The notes below the pieces were generated by a model. That model searched no databases and had not been told where the DNA came from. It saw only the letters and a list, made by a program, of their open reading frames with translations. From the NCBI GenBank assembly GCA_035517775.1, contig DATIYF010000024.1, forward strand, positions 124,001 through 188,000: a DNA stretch of 64,000 bases, given 5' to 3'. Made by a program: the position numbers and the translations under genes. The stretch comes from DATIYF01 sp035517775 (lineage in GTDB: Bacteria; Acidobacteriota; Terriglobia; Terriglobales; Acidobacteriaceae). Below, piece by piece: positions 40,883 through 53,484 of the stretch (the first letter of the stretch is position 1; each line of letters begins with the position of its first letter).

Positions 40883-43035
40883 AGCGCCCCTCGCTGGTTC
40901 GTGCCGGGCTGGTGGCGGTGCTGGCCGGCGTTCTTGCTCCGGTTGTTGCCGTGGCGCAAGCCACCAGCTGGAAACAGGTCCCCATTCCTCCCCTGCCGGC
41001 GTTCCACCCGCAGGAGCCGAAGCGCATTGTGCTGCCCAACGGCATGATCATCTTTTTGCAGGAAGATCACGAGCTGCCGCTGATTGATGCCGTGGCGCGC
41101 ATTCGCGGCGGCTCGCGCTCCGAGCCCGCCGAAAAAGCCGGCCTTCTCGATATTTACGGCGAGGTCTGGCGCACGGGCGGCAGCAAGACGGAGACCGGCG
41201 ACCAACTGGACGACTACCTGGAGCTCCGCGCCGCGAAAGTGGAAACCGATGACAACGAAGACTCGACTGTCATCTCGATGTCGTGCCTGAAGGGCGATTT
41301 CGAGGATGTGTTCAAGGTCTTCACCGATCTGTTGCGCAATCCTGAATTCCGCCAAGACAAGATTGATCTGGCCAAGGGCGAGATGGATGACGCCATCTCC
41401 CGCCGTAACGACCAGGCCAGCCAGATTGCGGTGCGCGAATCCATCAAGCTGGCCTATGGCGCGAATAATCCTTATGCGCGCCAGGCCGAGTATGCCACCG
41501 TGGCCGCGGTCACGCGCCAGGACCTGCTGGAGTGGCACGCCGCTCACGTTCACCCCAATGACATCATCGTGGGGGTGGACGGTGATTTTGATTCGACTGA
41601 GATGGAAGCCAGACTGCGGGCAGCGTTTGGCGATTGGGAAAAGGGCCCTTACGTAAAGACCCCGCAGATCAAGTTCACCCCAGCCCCGCACGGCTATTAC
41701 CTGGTAAACAAGAGCGACGTGAACCAGAGCAACATCCGCATGGTGGAGTTGGGCACGGAGCGCAACAGCACCGACTACTATCCCATTGAAGTTTTCAATG
41801 AGGCTTTCGGCGGGAGTTCCTCGTCGCGCCTGTTCGAGAACATTCGCACGGCGAAGGGCCTGGGGTATTCCGTAGGCGGCGGCATCGGGACCGACTTCGA
41901 TCACCCGGGAATTCTGCGGCTTGCCATGGGCACCAAAAGCGGCACCACGGTGGAAGCCATCCAGGCACTCTACCAGCAGATTGACGAGCTCAAGACCAAA
42001 CCCCTGACTGAGGCCGAGATCAAGCGGGCCAAGGACTCGATCCTGAATTCCTTTGTCTTCAACTTCGACTCGCCCGATAAAGTGCTGCGCGAGCGCATGG
42101 CCTATGAGTTTTACGGCTATCCGGCTGACTTTCTGGAGCAATACCGCGCGGGAATTGAGAAGGTCACTCCGGCCGAAGTGAAAGACGTTGCCGCCAAGTA
42201 TCTACACAAGGACCAGCTGGCGGTGCTGGTGGTGGGCAACAGCGCCCAGTTTGACAAGCCACTGTCTTCGCTCGGGCCGGTGACGGATATAGATATCGCT
42301 ATTCCTCCGCCTCCGGGAGCGGCCAAAGAAGAGTCAAATGCTCCGACCGCCTCGAATGCGGAGGGCAAGGCTCTTATCGCCAAAGTCGTAGAAGGCATGG
42401 GTGGCGACGCCAGGCTGCAATCTATTAAGGCGTTGGAGTTGGAGATCAACTCCACCCAAAAAACTCCGCAGGGCGACTTGCCCATGAGCATGACGACCAC
42501 GCTGGTGTTTCCCGACCGCATTCACGTTGCCGCCAAAGGCCCCATGGGAGAATTCACTATGGCGGCCTCACCCCAGGCGGCGTTTGTTTCGGCTGCGGGC
42601 ATGGGGGTGCAGGACCTGCCGCCCTCGCGCGCGAAAGAAACTCTGGCACAGGTGAAGCGCGATCTGGTTTATATCGGCCAGCACGCCGAGGACCCGGCAT
42701 ACGTGTTCGCGGCTGCGGGCGAGGAGAAAATTGGCGACGTGCAGGCCAAGATCCTCGACGTAAGCGGCGAGGGCATTCACATGCGCTGCTACGTTGACCC
42801 GCAAAGCGGCCATGTACTGCGCGAAGACTACCAGACGACGGGGCGCTCCGGGCCGGTTGAGAGCGAGACTGATTTTTCCGACTGGAAGACCGCCGATGGC
42901 CTGACGCTCTCTTACCTGCACAAGAACAAACAGAACGGAGAGGAATCGGGCACGGTGCAATACACCGCGGTTCACATCAACCCCACGCTCGATCCGAAAA
43001 TGTTCGAGAAGCCGGCGGCCGAGGCCAAGCAGTAG
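40879..43035 (+). CDS. M16 peptidase-like inactive partner with C-terminal LolA-like domain
   Basis: A 718-residue protein with a signal peptide (about 1-27). The N-terminal M16 domain lacks the zinc motif: the HxxEH position reads D91-x2-G94-E95. The M16_C domain is intact, with SSSRLFENIRTAKGLGYSVGG. After about residue 490, a separate region (ALIAKVVEGMGGDARLQSIK onward) is like the LolA/outer membrane lipoprotein-sorting fold and ends in a Lys/Ala tail. It overlaps the catalytic subunit gene by 4 bp. Its extra domain might bind lipid or peptide substrates. Confidence 0.85.
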   Translation: MKRPSLVRAGLVAVLAGVLAPVVAVAQATSWKQVPIPPLPAFHPQEPKRIVLPNGMIIFLQEDHELPLIDAVARIRGGSRSEPAEKAGLLDIYGEVWRTGGSKTETGDQLDDYLELRAAKVETDDNEDSTVISMSCLKGDFEDVFKVFTDLLRNPEFRQDKIDLAKGEMDDAISRRNDQASQIAVRESIKLAYGANNPYARQAEYATVAAVTRQDLLEWHAAHVHPNDIIVGVDGDFDSTEMEARLRAAFGDWEKGPYVKTPQIKFTPAPHGYYLVNKSDVNQSNIRMVELGTERNSTDYYPIEVFNEAFGGSSSSRLFENIRTAKGLGYSVGGGIGTDFDHPGILRLAMGTKSGTTVEAIQALYQQIDELKTKPLTEAEIKRAKDSILNSFVFNFDSPDKVLRERMAYEFYGYPADFLEQYRAGIEKVTPAEVKDVAAKYLHKDQLAVLVVGNSAQFDKPLSSLGPVTDIDIAIPPPPGAAKEESNAPTASNAEGKALIAKVVEGMGGDARLQSIKALELEINSTQKTPQGDLPMSMTTTLVFPDRIHVAAKGPMGEFTMAASPQAAFVSAAGMGVQDLPPSRAKETLAQVKRDLVYIGQHAEDPAYVFAAAGEEKIGDVQAKILDVSGEGIHMRCYVDPQSGHVLREDYQTTGRSGPVESETDFSDWKTADGLTLSYLHKNKQNGEESGTVQYTAVHINPTLDPKMFEKPAAEAKQ

Positions 43036-43137
43036 CCGCAACCGGTAAACTGGGACCGCTCGCCATTCTTAGGGTGTATCTTTCCCCGCCCGCGCGATTT
43101 TCTCTGCGTGTTAATGTAGCCGCGTAGCCGCACCCCC

Positions 43138-44031
43138 ATGAATCACGTCGTCCTGATAGATCCGGTCACGTTGCTCATCCGCCTCGCAATTCTGGCGCTG
43201 CTGGCGGCGGGAATGCTCGCCGGTTGCTATCTGTTCGTTCATGGCTTCGCTTTGTTGCAGCGCAAGCGGCTGATTCTCAATACGCCGCGCTCGACAGTGC
43301 GCGGCGCGGCCATCGGCCTGGTGGAGGTCAGCGGCCAGGCGGCCGCGCCATACACGCTCATCTCGCCGCTTTCCCAGGCCGATTGCGTTTACTACCGCGC
43401 TTTGGCCTGGCAGGCTTCGGGCGAGCAGAAGCGCTGGCGCAAAGTCGCCGACGAAAAGCTGTACGCCCCTTTCTTTATTGAAGACGAAACCGGGCTGCTG
43501 CTGGTGGACCTGCGCGCCGTCCAGGTGGAAGTGCCGCCCGCATTCGCAGAGGACCTATTGCCCGGCGACGGGCTCGAGTATATGCGGCACTTTCTGAACC
43601 GCCACGGCGTTTCGGAGGAGTTTCCGGTCAAGCTGGAAGAGCGCTGCATCTGCCCGGGGGATAAATTATTTGTGCTGGGAACTTTGCAGGAGAACCCCAA
43701 AGAGGGTGCAGAGCTTACGAGCTGGCGCCAGGCCGAGCCGGCGCCCGTGAGCGAAGAGGCAGCCGATCTGCAACGGCAGGGCGCCATCGAAGCGCTGCAT
43801 CTTTCGGCGGAAGAGCTGGCCAATCGCCGCCCTCCGCGGCGCGACCCCGGCAGCTTCGATCTGCACCCGCCTGCCGTTCTGGGCAAGGGGCCGCATGATC
43901 CTTTCATCATTTCCAGCCGCAGCCAGCGCGAAGTGGCGCTAGACCTGGCGCGGCAGTCGGTCCTCTACATTTGGAGCGGGCCGGTTCTGGCACTGGTATG
44001 TTTGTGGATTTTTATCTCCCGCCTGGCCTGA
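43138..44031 (+). CDS. GIDE-domain membrane protein
   Basis: A 297-residue protein with hydrophobic segments at both ends (about 9-34 and 275-295). The central region, SPLSQADCVYYRALAW through FVLGTLQENP, is like the GIDE domain best known from the mitochondrial ubiquitin ligase MUL1. There is no RING finger. Bacterial GIDE proteins are widespread and uncharacterised. It lies alone between the M16 pair and the HD-GYP-like gene. Confidence 0.7.
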   Translation: MNHVVLIDPVTLLIRLAILALLAAGMLAGCYLFVHGFALLQRKRLILNTPRSTVRGAAIGLVEVSGQAAAPYTLISPLSQADCVYYRALAWQASGEQKRWRKVADEKLYAPFFIEDETGLLLVDLRAVQVEVPPAFAEDLLPGDGLEYMRHFLNRHGVSEEFPVKLEERCICPGDKLFVLGTLQENPKEGAELTSWRQAEPAPVSEEAADLQRQGAIEALHLSAEELANRRPPRRDPGSFDLHPPAVLGKGPHDPFIISSRSQREVALDLARQSVLYIWSGPVLALVCLWIFISRLA

Positions 44032-44115
44032 GCTTGAGCGTTTCACCCTCCGCTTGCAATTACCTCGGTAATTTGGAGGCTTTCCGGCTTACGCCTCACC
44101 ATAGACCATCCGCAA

Positions 44116-45072
44116 GTGTCGCACCCCCAGGTGAAGGTAGCCGGCAGTTTTTCCGATGGGGGAAACGTGCGCAAAGCCAATCCTGAGTTGTGGCTGCTGT
44201 TGTTTCTGGTGGTGATCGCCGCCCTGCTGAATTTTCTGGTGGCCTCGCAGCCCATGGCGCTGATGTTTTACTTCCTGCCGACGCTCTATTCCGCCTATCG
44301 CTTCGGCCGCCGCCATGCCACTCTGACCGCCTGCATGAGCGTGGTGCTGGTGGTGGTGCTGATGAAGCTGAATCCTGCCATGTTCAGCAAGCAGACTAAC
44401 CTGCCCTTCGACGGCCGCTGGTTCGACCTGACGGTGTGGGGCGGCATTCTGGTGGTGGCGAGCTACGCCATGGGCACGCTCTACGAGCGCAATGAAAAGA
44501 ACCTGCGCGAATTGCGCGATGGCTACGACGGCATGCTGGTTATCCTGCAGCAATTCCTGACCAACCAGAAATACAGCGAGGCCCACTCTTACCGCGCGGC
44601 GATGTATGCCACGCAGATCGCTGAGGCGCTCGGGCTCGATGCCGGCAGCACCGAGGACGTCCGCACCGCGGCCTTACTGCGGAACGTCAACGAGCTGGGC
44701 ATCAGCAACGAGATTCTCTACAAGGCGGCCAATCTTTCCCAGGAAGATTTGGAAAAAGGTCTCAGCCAGAAGGGAAAAAGCGCCAAGGATGCGCACAGCA
44801 TGGGAGGAACACTGCGAAGGGCAATCCCCATTCTGGCGGAAGAGCAACGGCTGGTGAAGGGCGGCAACGTCAATGCCGATGCGCCCATTGAAGTGCAGGT
44901 GCTGGCCATGGCCGAGAATTACGAGAATCTGGTGAATGACTCGCACCGCAAGCTTTCTCCTGCCCAGGCGCAGGAGATCATCGTCAAGAGCTCGGGCAAG
45001 AAATACGACTCCATGATCGTGGATGCCTTCGTGAAGGCCTTCGGGCAGAAGACGGAAGGCGCTGGAGCGTAG
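44116..45072 (+). CDS. Membrane protein with degenerate HD-GYP-like domain
   Basis: A 318-residue protein with GTG start and about four N-terminal membrane segments (about 25-120, MASE-like), then a helical domain (about 150-318) resembling HD-GYP. The expected HHDIGK-like metal motif is changed: AALLRNVNELGI has Arg-Asn where His-Asp should be (189-190). The HHE and GYP blocks are missing. It is therefore unlikely to hydrolyse cyclic di-GMP, and could be a sensor or scaffold. Confidence 0.65.
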   Translation: MSHPQVKVAGSFSDGGNVRKANPELWLLLFLVVIAALLNFLVASQPMALMFYFLPTLYSAYRFGRRHATLTACMSVVLVVVLMKLNPAMFSKQTNLPFDGRWFDLTVWGGILVVASYAMGTLYERNEKNLRELRDGYDGMLVILQQFLTNQKYSEAHSYRAAMYATQIAEALGLDAGSTEDVRTAALLRNVNELGISNEILYKAANLSQEDLEKGLSQKGKSAKDAHSMGGTLRRAIPILAEEQRLVKGGNVNADAPIEVQVLAMAENYENLVNDSHRKLSPAQAQEIIVKSSGKKYDSMIVDAFVKAFGQKTEGAGA

Positions 45073-45086
45073 CCCCTGAGGCAGGC

Positions 45087-47828
45087 TTACCGTTGCTGCC
45101 GCAACTCTTCCCACATTTTCACCACGCGCGCTTTCACCTCGGCGGTCAGTTTCGCATAGGCCTCTTCCGAAGCCTGTGACTCTGGCGGCGGGCTGATCGC
45201 TTCGCCGAACGCGATCTTCAGCGGCACGAACTTCTGGAAGGCCTGGCCGCGCGGCCAGGCGTCGTGAAAGCCCTCAATCGCCACCGGAACCACCGGCGCC
45301 TGCAGGTGGATGGAGAGAATGGCAGCGCCCTTTTTAAAGATTCGCGGGGTACCGTCAATGCTGCGCTCGCCCTCGGGATAGAGAATCAAAATGCGGCCAT
45401 GGCGCAGGCCGAAGGCGCCGGCGCGCATCGCCGAGACAAGATTGGCGTCCGGGTCCACCACCACCACGCGCAACCAGCGCGCCAGCCGCCGCATGAAGCC
45501 CGAGCCGAAAATTTCGCTGGTACCCACCGCAAACGAATTGCGAAACACCGCCCAGGGGAGAACACTTCCCAGAATTGCAGGGTCCAGATAGCTCTGATGG
45601 TTCGAGGAGATGATGTACGGCCCCTGCGCGGGAAGGTTTTCAATTCCCGTGACCTGCAAGTGAAAGCGGTCATCGGCGAAAATCCGCAGCAGGCGGCTGA
45701 AGCCGAACCAGAGCATTTCAGCCACCGGGCGCGGGCGCACTAACTCAAGCACCTCGGGGTCTTTCGTTTCCGCTTCGAACAACGTTTTCCACCCCGCGAG
45801 CTGCGCCCGGGCCGAAGGAGACTTGCCGGCGGCCGCGCTTTGCCGCACCGCCTCAACCAGATCGCGCACGGTGTAGATTTCCGCCAGGCGCGATTCTTCT
45901 ACATCGCCGCCCAACTCCTGCTCGAGTGCAACCAGCAATTCCACCCGTTGCATGGAATCGAGGCCGAGATCGAGCTCCAGATTGTCGCCGGGGCGAATCA
46001 GCTGCGGGCGAGTTCGAGAGGCTTCGCGAATAATGCCGAGAGCGTGCTGAACCTGCGGCTGATGAAGCCAGGCTGAGTCTTCCGCGCTCAGGGGCCTCGC
46101 GCCCGGCAATTCGGCGTCGGCTTTCGCCTTGCCCTGCGCCTCGCGTACGCGCTTCTCGATTTCAAAGCGCTTCAGCTTGCGGGTAGTCGTCCGTGGCAGA
46201 GCATCTTGCCAAATTTCGTAGCTGCCGATTCGCTTGGTTGAAGCCAGGTGCGCGGAAAGCCCCTCGACATCGAACCGGATCACTTCTTTCGCATTGACGA
46301 TCTTGCGTTCCTTAAGGACGTCGAAATCAGGAACTACGACCGCGTGCAATCTCTCGGATGAGGGATCGCCGGGCCGGCCCTCCAGCCCCATCACTGCGAT
46401 TTCCTTGATGTAGGGCGATTTCAGGTAGTGCGCTTCGATCTCTTCGGGATAAACATTTTTTCCATTGCTGAGGATGATGACTTCTTTCTGCCGCCCGGTG
46501 ATGAACAGATTGCCGCGTCCATCGAAGTAGCCGAGATCGCCGGTGTAGAGCCAGCCGTCTTTTAGGGCGGCGGTGGTGGCATCCGGGCGGTTCCAGTAAC
46601 CCTTCATCACGATGGCGCCGCGAATCAGAATTTCGCCAACGGCTGGGCCGGTTTCCTGCGGCTGCGGATTGGCGATCTTCGCCTCCACGCCCTTAAGCGC
46701 CTTGCCTACCGAGCCGATCACATTGTCATCCGGCGGTGTGGCGAAGGCGGCGGCCGAGGTTTCCGTCAGCCCGTAGGCCTGAAGTACATCAATGCCCAGG
46801 GCATAGAAATCGCGCGCGATCTGCGGATCGAAGCGCGAGCCGCCGGTGACCAGATAGCGCATGCGCTCGCCGAAGGTGGCATGAACTTTGCCGAAGAATG
46901 TGCGCCCGGCGTTCAAGCCCAGCTTGCGCAGCAGGGAATTGAGCCGCATCAGCAAGCGCAGGGCCTTTTCGGCAAGAGCCCCGCGCTTAGCCGCTTCTTT
47001 GAAGATGCGCTCATGAATCAGATAGAAAAATTGCGGCACCACGGCGAATGCGGTGATTTGCCGCTCGCGCAACGCGCGCAGAAGCTCGGTGGTGTTGAGG
47101 GTTTCGAGGTGGACCACGCGGGCGCCCTTGACCAGCGGCAGCAAAAGGTTGGCCATCTGCGAGAGCACGTGAAACAGGGGCAGGACGCCAAGTACGGCAT
47201 CCTGGGGCCCGATATCGGCCCAACTGAAGACTGCTTCCACCTCGCCCAGCAGGTTGGCATGGGTGAGCATGACGCCCTTCGGGTCGGCGGTCGTGCCCGA
47301 GGTATAAAGCAGCGAAGCCATGCTGTCGGCGGGGGATTCTATTGGCCGAAAGCCGCCCGCCCCGGCGGCAAAAATGTTATCCAGCGCGGCGAAGTGCGCG
47401 GGTTGCGGATCTCCGCCGGCGTCGTCGTTCGTATCGGTAAGAACAATGCGAAGATCAAGCCCAGTTGCCGCTTCTGTGCCCAGGCTCAGATTTCTGTGGT
47501 CGCAGAAAAGAAGCGTCGCGCCGCTGTCGCGCAGCAGTTTGCCAATCTGATCGGCGTGCAGGGCGGTATCGAGCGGCACCGCCGCGCAGCCCGCGGCGAT
47601 GGTTCCCAGGTAGGCAATCACCCAGCGGGGGTGGTTGGCCGCCAGAATCGCACAACGGGCCCCGGGCTGGAAGCCTGAATCCGCGAGCCACCGGCCGACC
47701 GACTCCGCCATGCGCCGCACTTCCGCATAGGTATAGCTTTCGAGGCCGCTGCTGCGTTGGATTTCGAGCGCCACATTGCCGGGCCAGCGCTGCGCACACT
47801 CGCGAAAACGGTCATAGAAGGTGGGCAT
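45087..47828 (-). CDS. Trifunctional acyl ligase-ACP-acyltransferase (AMP-binding/PP-binding/PlsC)
   Basis: From ATG 47828 the protein has 913 residues (a start at 47906 would add 26 unconserved residues). Domains in order: AMP-forming ligase (about 1-575; LLYTSGTTADPKGV, YGLTETSAA, YTGDLG and Lys in RTTTRKLKR); an acyl carrier domain with Ser625 in GLDSMQR; a PlsC-like acyltransferase (about 720-910; NHQSYLD, LYPEGERS). It can thus activate an acid, load it on its own carrier and transfer it to an acceptor such as lysophospholipid or glycerol phosphate. Confidence 0.9.
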   Translation of the reverse strand: MPTFYDRFRECAQRWPGNVALEIQRSSGLESYTYAEVRRMAESVGRWLADSGFQPGARCAILAANHPRWVIAYLGTIAAGCAAVPLDTALHADQIGKLLRDSGATLLFCDHRNLSLGTEAATGLDLRIVLTDTNDDAGGDPQPAHFAALDNIFAAGAGGFRPIESPADSMASLLYTSGTTADPKGVMLTHANLLGEVEAVFSWADIGPQDAVLGVLPLFHVLSQMANLLLPLVKGARVVHLETLNTTELLRALRERQITAFAVVPQFFYLIHERIFKEAAKRGALAEKALRLLMRLNSLLRKLGLNAGRTFFGKVHATFGERMRYLVTGGSRFDPQIARDFYALGIDVLQAYGLTETSAAAFATPPDDNVIGSVGKALKGVEAKIANPQPQETGPAVGEILIRGAIVMKGYWNRPDATTAALKDGWLYTGDLGYFDGRGNLFITGRQKEVIILSNGKNVYPEEIEAHYLKSPYIKEIAVMGLEGRPGDPSSERLHAVVVPDFDVLKERKIVNAKEVIRFDVEGLSAHLASTKRIGSYEIWQDALPRTTTRKLKRFEIEKRVREAQGKAKADAELPGARPLSAEDSAWLHQPQVQHALGIIREASRTRPQLIRPGDNLELDLGLDSMQRVELLVALEQELGGDVEESRLAEIYTVRDLVEAVRQSAAAGKSPSARAQLAGWKTLFEAETKDPEVLELVRPRPVAEMLWFGFSRLLRIFADDRFHLQVTGIENLPAQGPYIISSNHQSYLDPAILGSVLPWAVFRNSFAVGTSEIFGSGFMRRLARWLRVVVVDPDANLVSAMRAGAFGLRHGRILILYPEGERSIDGTPRIFKKGAAILSIHLQAPVVPVAIEGFHDAWPRGQAFQKFVPLKIAFGEAISPPPESQASEEAYAKLTAEVKARVVKMWEELRQQR

Positions 47829-48044
47829 CGGGTCGCGGAGAATATACCTGAAAAAAGCCGAGCATGGCGCGGGCGCCCTCGCCCGCGCAGGCGGCTTGCG
47901 TTCCATCTGGGAAGAAATGGTGACTGCCAGGGATGACGCCGAGCGTTACCCAGGCCTGGTGCAGCCTGGTCCGCTCATGCATCTAATATGCTAGGCTTCT
48001 AGAGAGTACTTTGGGGTTTTTCTACCTATCGAAGGGATTCAACT

Positions 48045-51065
<3,021 letters not shown>

Positions 51066-51219
51066 TCTGCAGCATCTCTTTGCGGAGAACGGCGCAATTC
51101 CAACAGGCTTGCGCGTAGGCTTCGCGAGAGTTCCCTGTGACCCCGATCACGGCAACGGCCTGTCTAACGTGCTATCTAAAAGACAGGTGGCAGTCACTCG
51201 CCTGCCCAAGGAGGACGCC

Positions 51220-51663
51220 ATGATTGCTCTTCGGCTGGTCCGCCTGATCGAAGCTCACTCCGAGCAGCTCTCTTCCAGTTTGCTGAAAAAATTACAGGCC
51301 TCTCCTCGCACCCAGGGGCTGCGCCAGGTACCGGCAGGAGAGTTGCATGATCGCACGCATGAGGTCTATCGCAACCTCAGTGACTGGCTCCTGCACATGA
51401 AAGAGCGCGATATCGAGCGCTGCTATTTTGATCTGGGGATGCGCCGCGCCCTGCAGGGGGTGCCCTTGACCGATCTGTGCTGGGTGCTGGTGCTGACCAA
51501 AGAACATCTCTGGCATTTTCTCGAGGAGCAGGGGTTCCTGAGATCCTCTATGGAGATTCTGGGTGAATTGGAATTGCTGCGCCTGCTTGATCAGTTCTTC
51601 GATCATGCTATTTGTTTTGCCGCGATGGGATATCAGCACGCGACCATGGCCGCAGCGGCATAA
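51220..51663 (+). CDS. RsbRD-N-like helical protein
   Basis: The ATG at 51220 has an ideal AAGGAGGA ribosome site. The 147-residue, almost wholly helical product (LIEAHSEQLSSSLLKKLQ, then MKERDIERCYFDLGMRRA) resembles the RsbRD N-terminal (RsbT co-antagonist) type of domain, but has no STAS part. It may be a stand-alone sensor or anti-anti-sigma-like domain. It follows secA by about 155 bp. Confidence 0.55.
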   Translation: MIALRLVRLIEAHSEQLSSSLLKKLQASPRTQGLRQVPAGELHDRTHEVYRNLSDWLLHMKERDIERCYFDLGMRRALQGVPLTDLCWVLVLTKEHLWHFLEEQGFLRSSMEILGELELLRLLDQFFDHAICFAAMGYQHATMAAAA

Positions 51664-51670
51664 GACCGAT

Positions 51671-52711
51671 TCAGGAGAAGGACGCGCCCGCGGCCGGTTG
51701 GGGAGCCACCGACGCCATCGCTTCGATCACGGAATCGGCAAACTCTGAGGTCCCCGCCTGACCGCCTATATCGCGGGTCAGCTTTTCGCGGTGGCGATAG
51801 ACTGCCTCGAGTGCCGCGCCGATTTTGCGCTCGGCTTCGTGCTCGCCCAGGTGCCGCAGCATCAGCAGCGCCGAGCGAATCACCGCTGTGGGATTAGCAA
51901 TGTTCCTGCCTGCAATGTCAGGCGCCGAGCCGTGCACCGCCTCGAAGATGGCGCAGTGTTCGCCGATATTGGCTCCCGGCACAAATCCCAGCCCGCCTAC
52001 AAAAGCCGCGCAGAGGTCCGAGATAATATCCCCATACAGGTTCTCCATCACCAAAATGTCGTACTGGTAGGGATTCATGACCAGCTGCATGCAAGTATTG
52101 TCCACGATGTGCTCGCCGTACGTAATCTCGGGATAATCCTTGGCTACGTTACGCGCGCAGCGCAGAAACAGGCCGTCCGAAAGCTTCATGATGTTGGCCT
52201 TGTGGATAGCATGAACCTTTTTGCGCTGGTTTTTGCGCGCATACTCGAAGGCAAATCGCGCGATTCGAGTCGAGGCTTTCTCAGTAATGATTTTCAGGCT
52301 CTCGACCACCCCGGGCACCACTTCGTGCTCCAGGCCGGAATAAAGGCTCTCCGTATTCTCGCGCACGATGATCAGGTCTACATCGGGATAGCGCGTCGGG
52401 ATATGCGGCAGATTGTGAATCGGGCGGAAGTTGGCGTAGAGATCGAACTTTTTGCGCAGAGCCACGTTGATGGAAGCGAAGCCGCCGCCCACCGGCGTGG
52501 TCACCGGACCTTTGAGGGCGACGTGGGTGCGCTCCACCGACTCAATCAGTTCTTTGGGAATGTATTCGCGGTATTTTTCGTAGGCTTCGGCCCCGGCCTG
52601 AAACGTCTCCCATTGAAACTTCACTCCGCTGGCTTCGAGAATGCGCACCGCGGCGCGCGTGACCTCGGGGCCAATGCCATCACCGGGGATCAGGGTTACC
52701 TTGTGGGGCAT
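51671..52711 (-). CDS. NAD-dependent isocitrate dehydrogenase family protein
   Basis: A 346-residue decarboxylating dehydrogenase. It starts with LIPGDGIGPEV, continues with the substrate signature RENTESLYSGLEHEV, and has the conserved NLYGDIISD and EAVHGSAPDIAGRNIANP blocks. The NTE-SLYSG form and the size fit homodimeric NAD-dependent isocitrate dehydrogenase rather than isopropylmalate dehydrogenase. It feeds the TCA cycle. Confidence 0.88.
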   Translation of the reverse strand: MPHKVTLIPGDGIGPEVTRAAVRILEASGVKFQWETFQAGAEAYEKYREYIPKELIESVERTHVALKGPVTTPVGGGFASINVALRKKFDLYANFRPIHNLPHIPTRYPDVDLIIVRENTESLYSGLEHEVVPGVVESLKIITEKASTRIARFAFEYARKNQRKKVHAIHKANIMKLSDGLFLRCARNVAKDYPEITYGEHIVDNTCMQLVMNPYQYDILVMENLYGDIISDLCAAFVGGLGFVPGANIGEHCAIFEAVHGSAPDIAGRNIANPTAVIRSALLMLRHLGEHEAERKIGAALEAVYRHREKLTRDIGGQAGTSEFADSVIEAMASVAPQPAAGASFS

Positions 52712-52804
52712 AGGGCTGTTTATCCGGGCTTGACGTGTGGTGAGGGGTTTCTGACCCGTCCGGTCGAGCGAAGCTCCGCAGCACGGTCACGCTAGGCTCG
52801 GCCC

Positions 52805-52823
52805 GGCGGGGCATAGCCCCGCC
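52805..52823. repeat. GC-rich hairpin sharing a 16-mer with 32515-32545
   Basis: The stem GGCGGGGC/GCCCCGCC has loop ATA and lies between nrdR and the isocitrate dehydrogenase gene, just after the nrdR stop. AGCCCCGCCTCCACAC at 52815-52830 is the inverse of a copy near 32519. It could act as an nrdR terminator. Confidence 0.5.
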
Positions 52824-52839
52824 TCCACACCAGCCGTGT

Positions 52840-53334
52840 TCAATTCTTCGTGACCGCCTTGCTGTGAGCATCCGGCGCATCTTTGGCTTTCACCAGGTCC
52901 TTCAACTCTTCCATGAACTCCTTCACGTCCTTGAAATCCAGGTATACCGAGGCAAAGCGGACGTAGGCCACCTTGTCATACCGGCGCAAACGGTTCATGA
53001 TCAATTCCCCGATTTCGCTGGTCTTGCGCTCCCGCTCCGGCGATTCGATCACGAAGCCCTCGGCCTCATTGACGATCTGCTCCAGGCGGCTGATCGGCAC
53101 CGGCCGCTTCTCGCAGGCGCGCAGCAGGCCGTTCAGAACCTTCTGCCGGTCAAATTTCTCGCGCCGGCCGTCTTTTTTCACCACCATGTAAGGAATTTCG
53201 TCAATGCGCTCATAGGTGGTAAAGCGCTTGGCGCACTTCAAGCACTCGCGGCGGCGGCGGATGGAGTCGGCCTCCTTGCTCTCCCGCGAGTCCACCACCT
53301 TGTCATTGGCGAAGCCACAAAAAGGGCACTTCAT
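52840..53334 (-). CDS. nrdR: Ribonucleotide reductase repressor NrdR
   Basis: A 164-residue ATP/dATP-sensing repressor. The N-terminal zinc ribbon has C3xxC6 (CPFC) and C31xxC34 (CLKC), followed by RFTTYERID and the ATP-cone domain (about 49-139; VVKKDGRREKFDRQK, YVRFASVYLDFKDVKEF). It represses nrd genes through NrdR boxes. No ribonucleotide reductase gene is in the window. Confidence 0.97.
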   Translation of the reverse strand: MKCPFCGFANDKVVDSRESKEADSIRRRRECLKCAKRFTTYERIDEIPYMVVKKDGRREKFDRQKVLNGLLRACEKRPVPISRLEQIVNEAEGFVIESPERERKTSEIGELIMNRLRRYDKVAYVRFASVYLDFKDVKEFMEELKDLVKAKDAPDAHSKAVTKN

Positions 53335-53484
53335 GGGCTTGATATCGGTAGAACTGCCATTGTAGCAGGCGCATACGAGCTATATGCAGGAGGACCGGCC
53401 TGGGAAGGGCCAGCCATGAAGGCTACAGAGGGTGGATTCCTTCGCGTTGGTTCGGGCCCTTAATGGTTTATTGATTTTCGCGTC

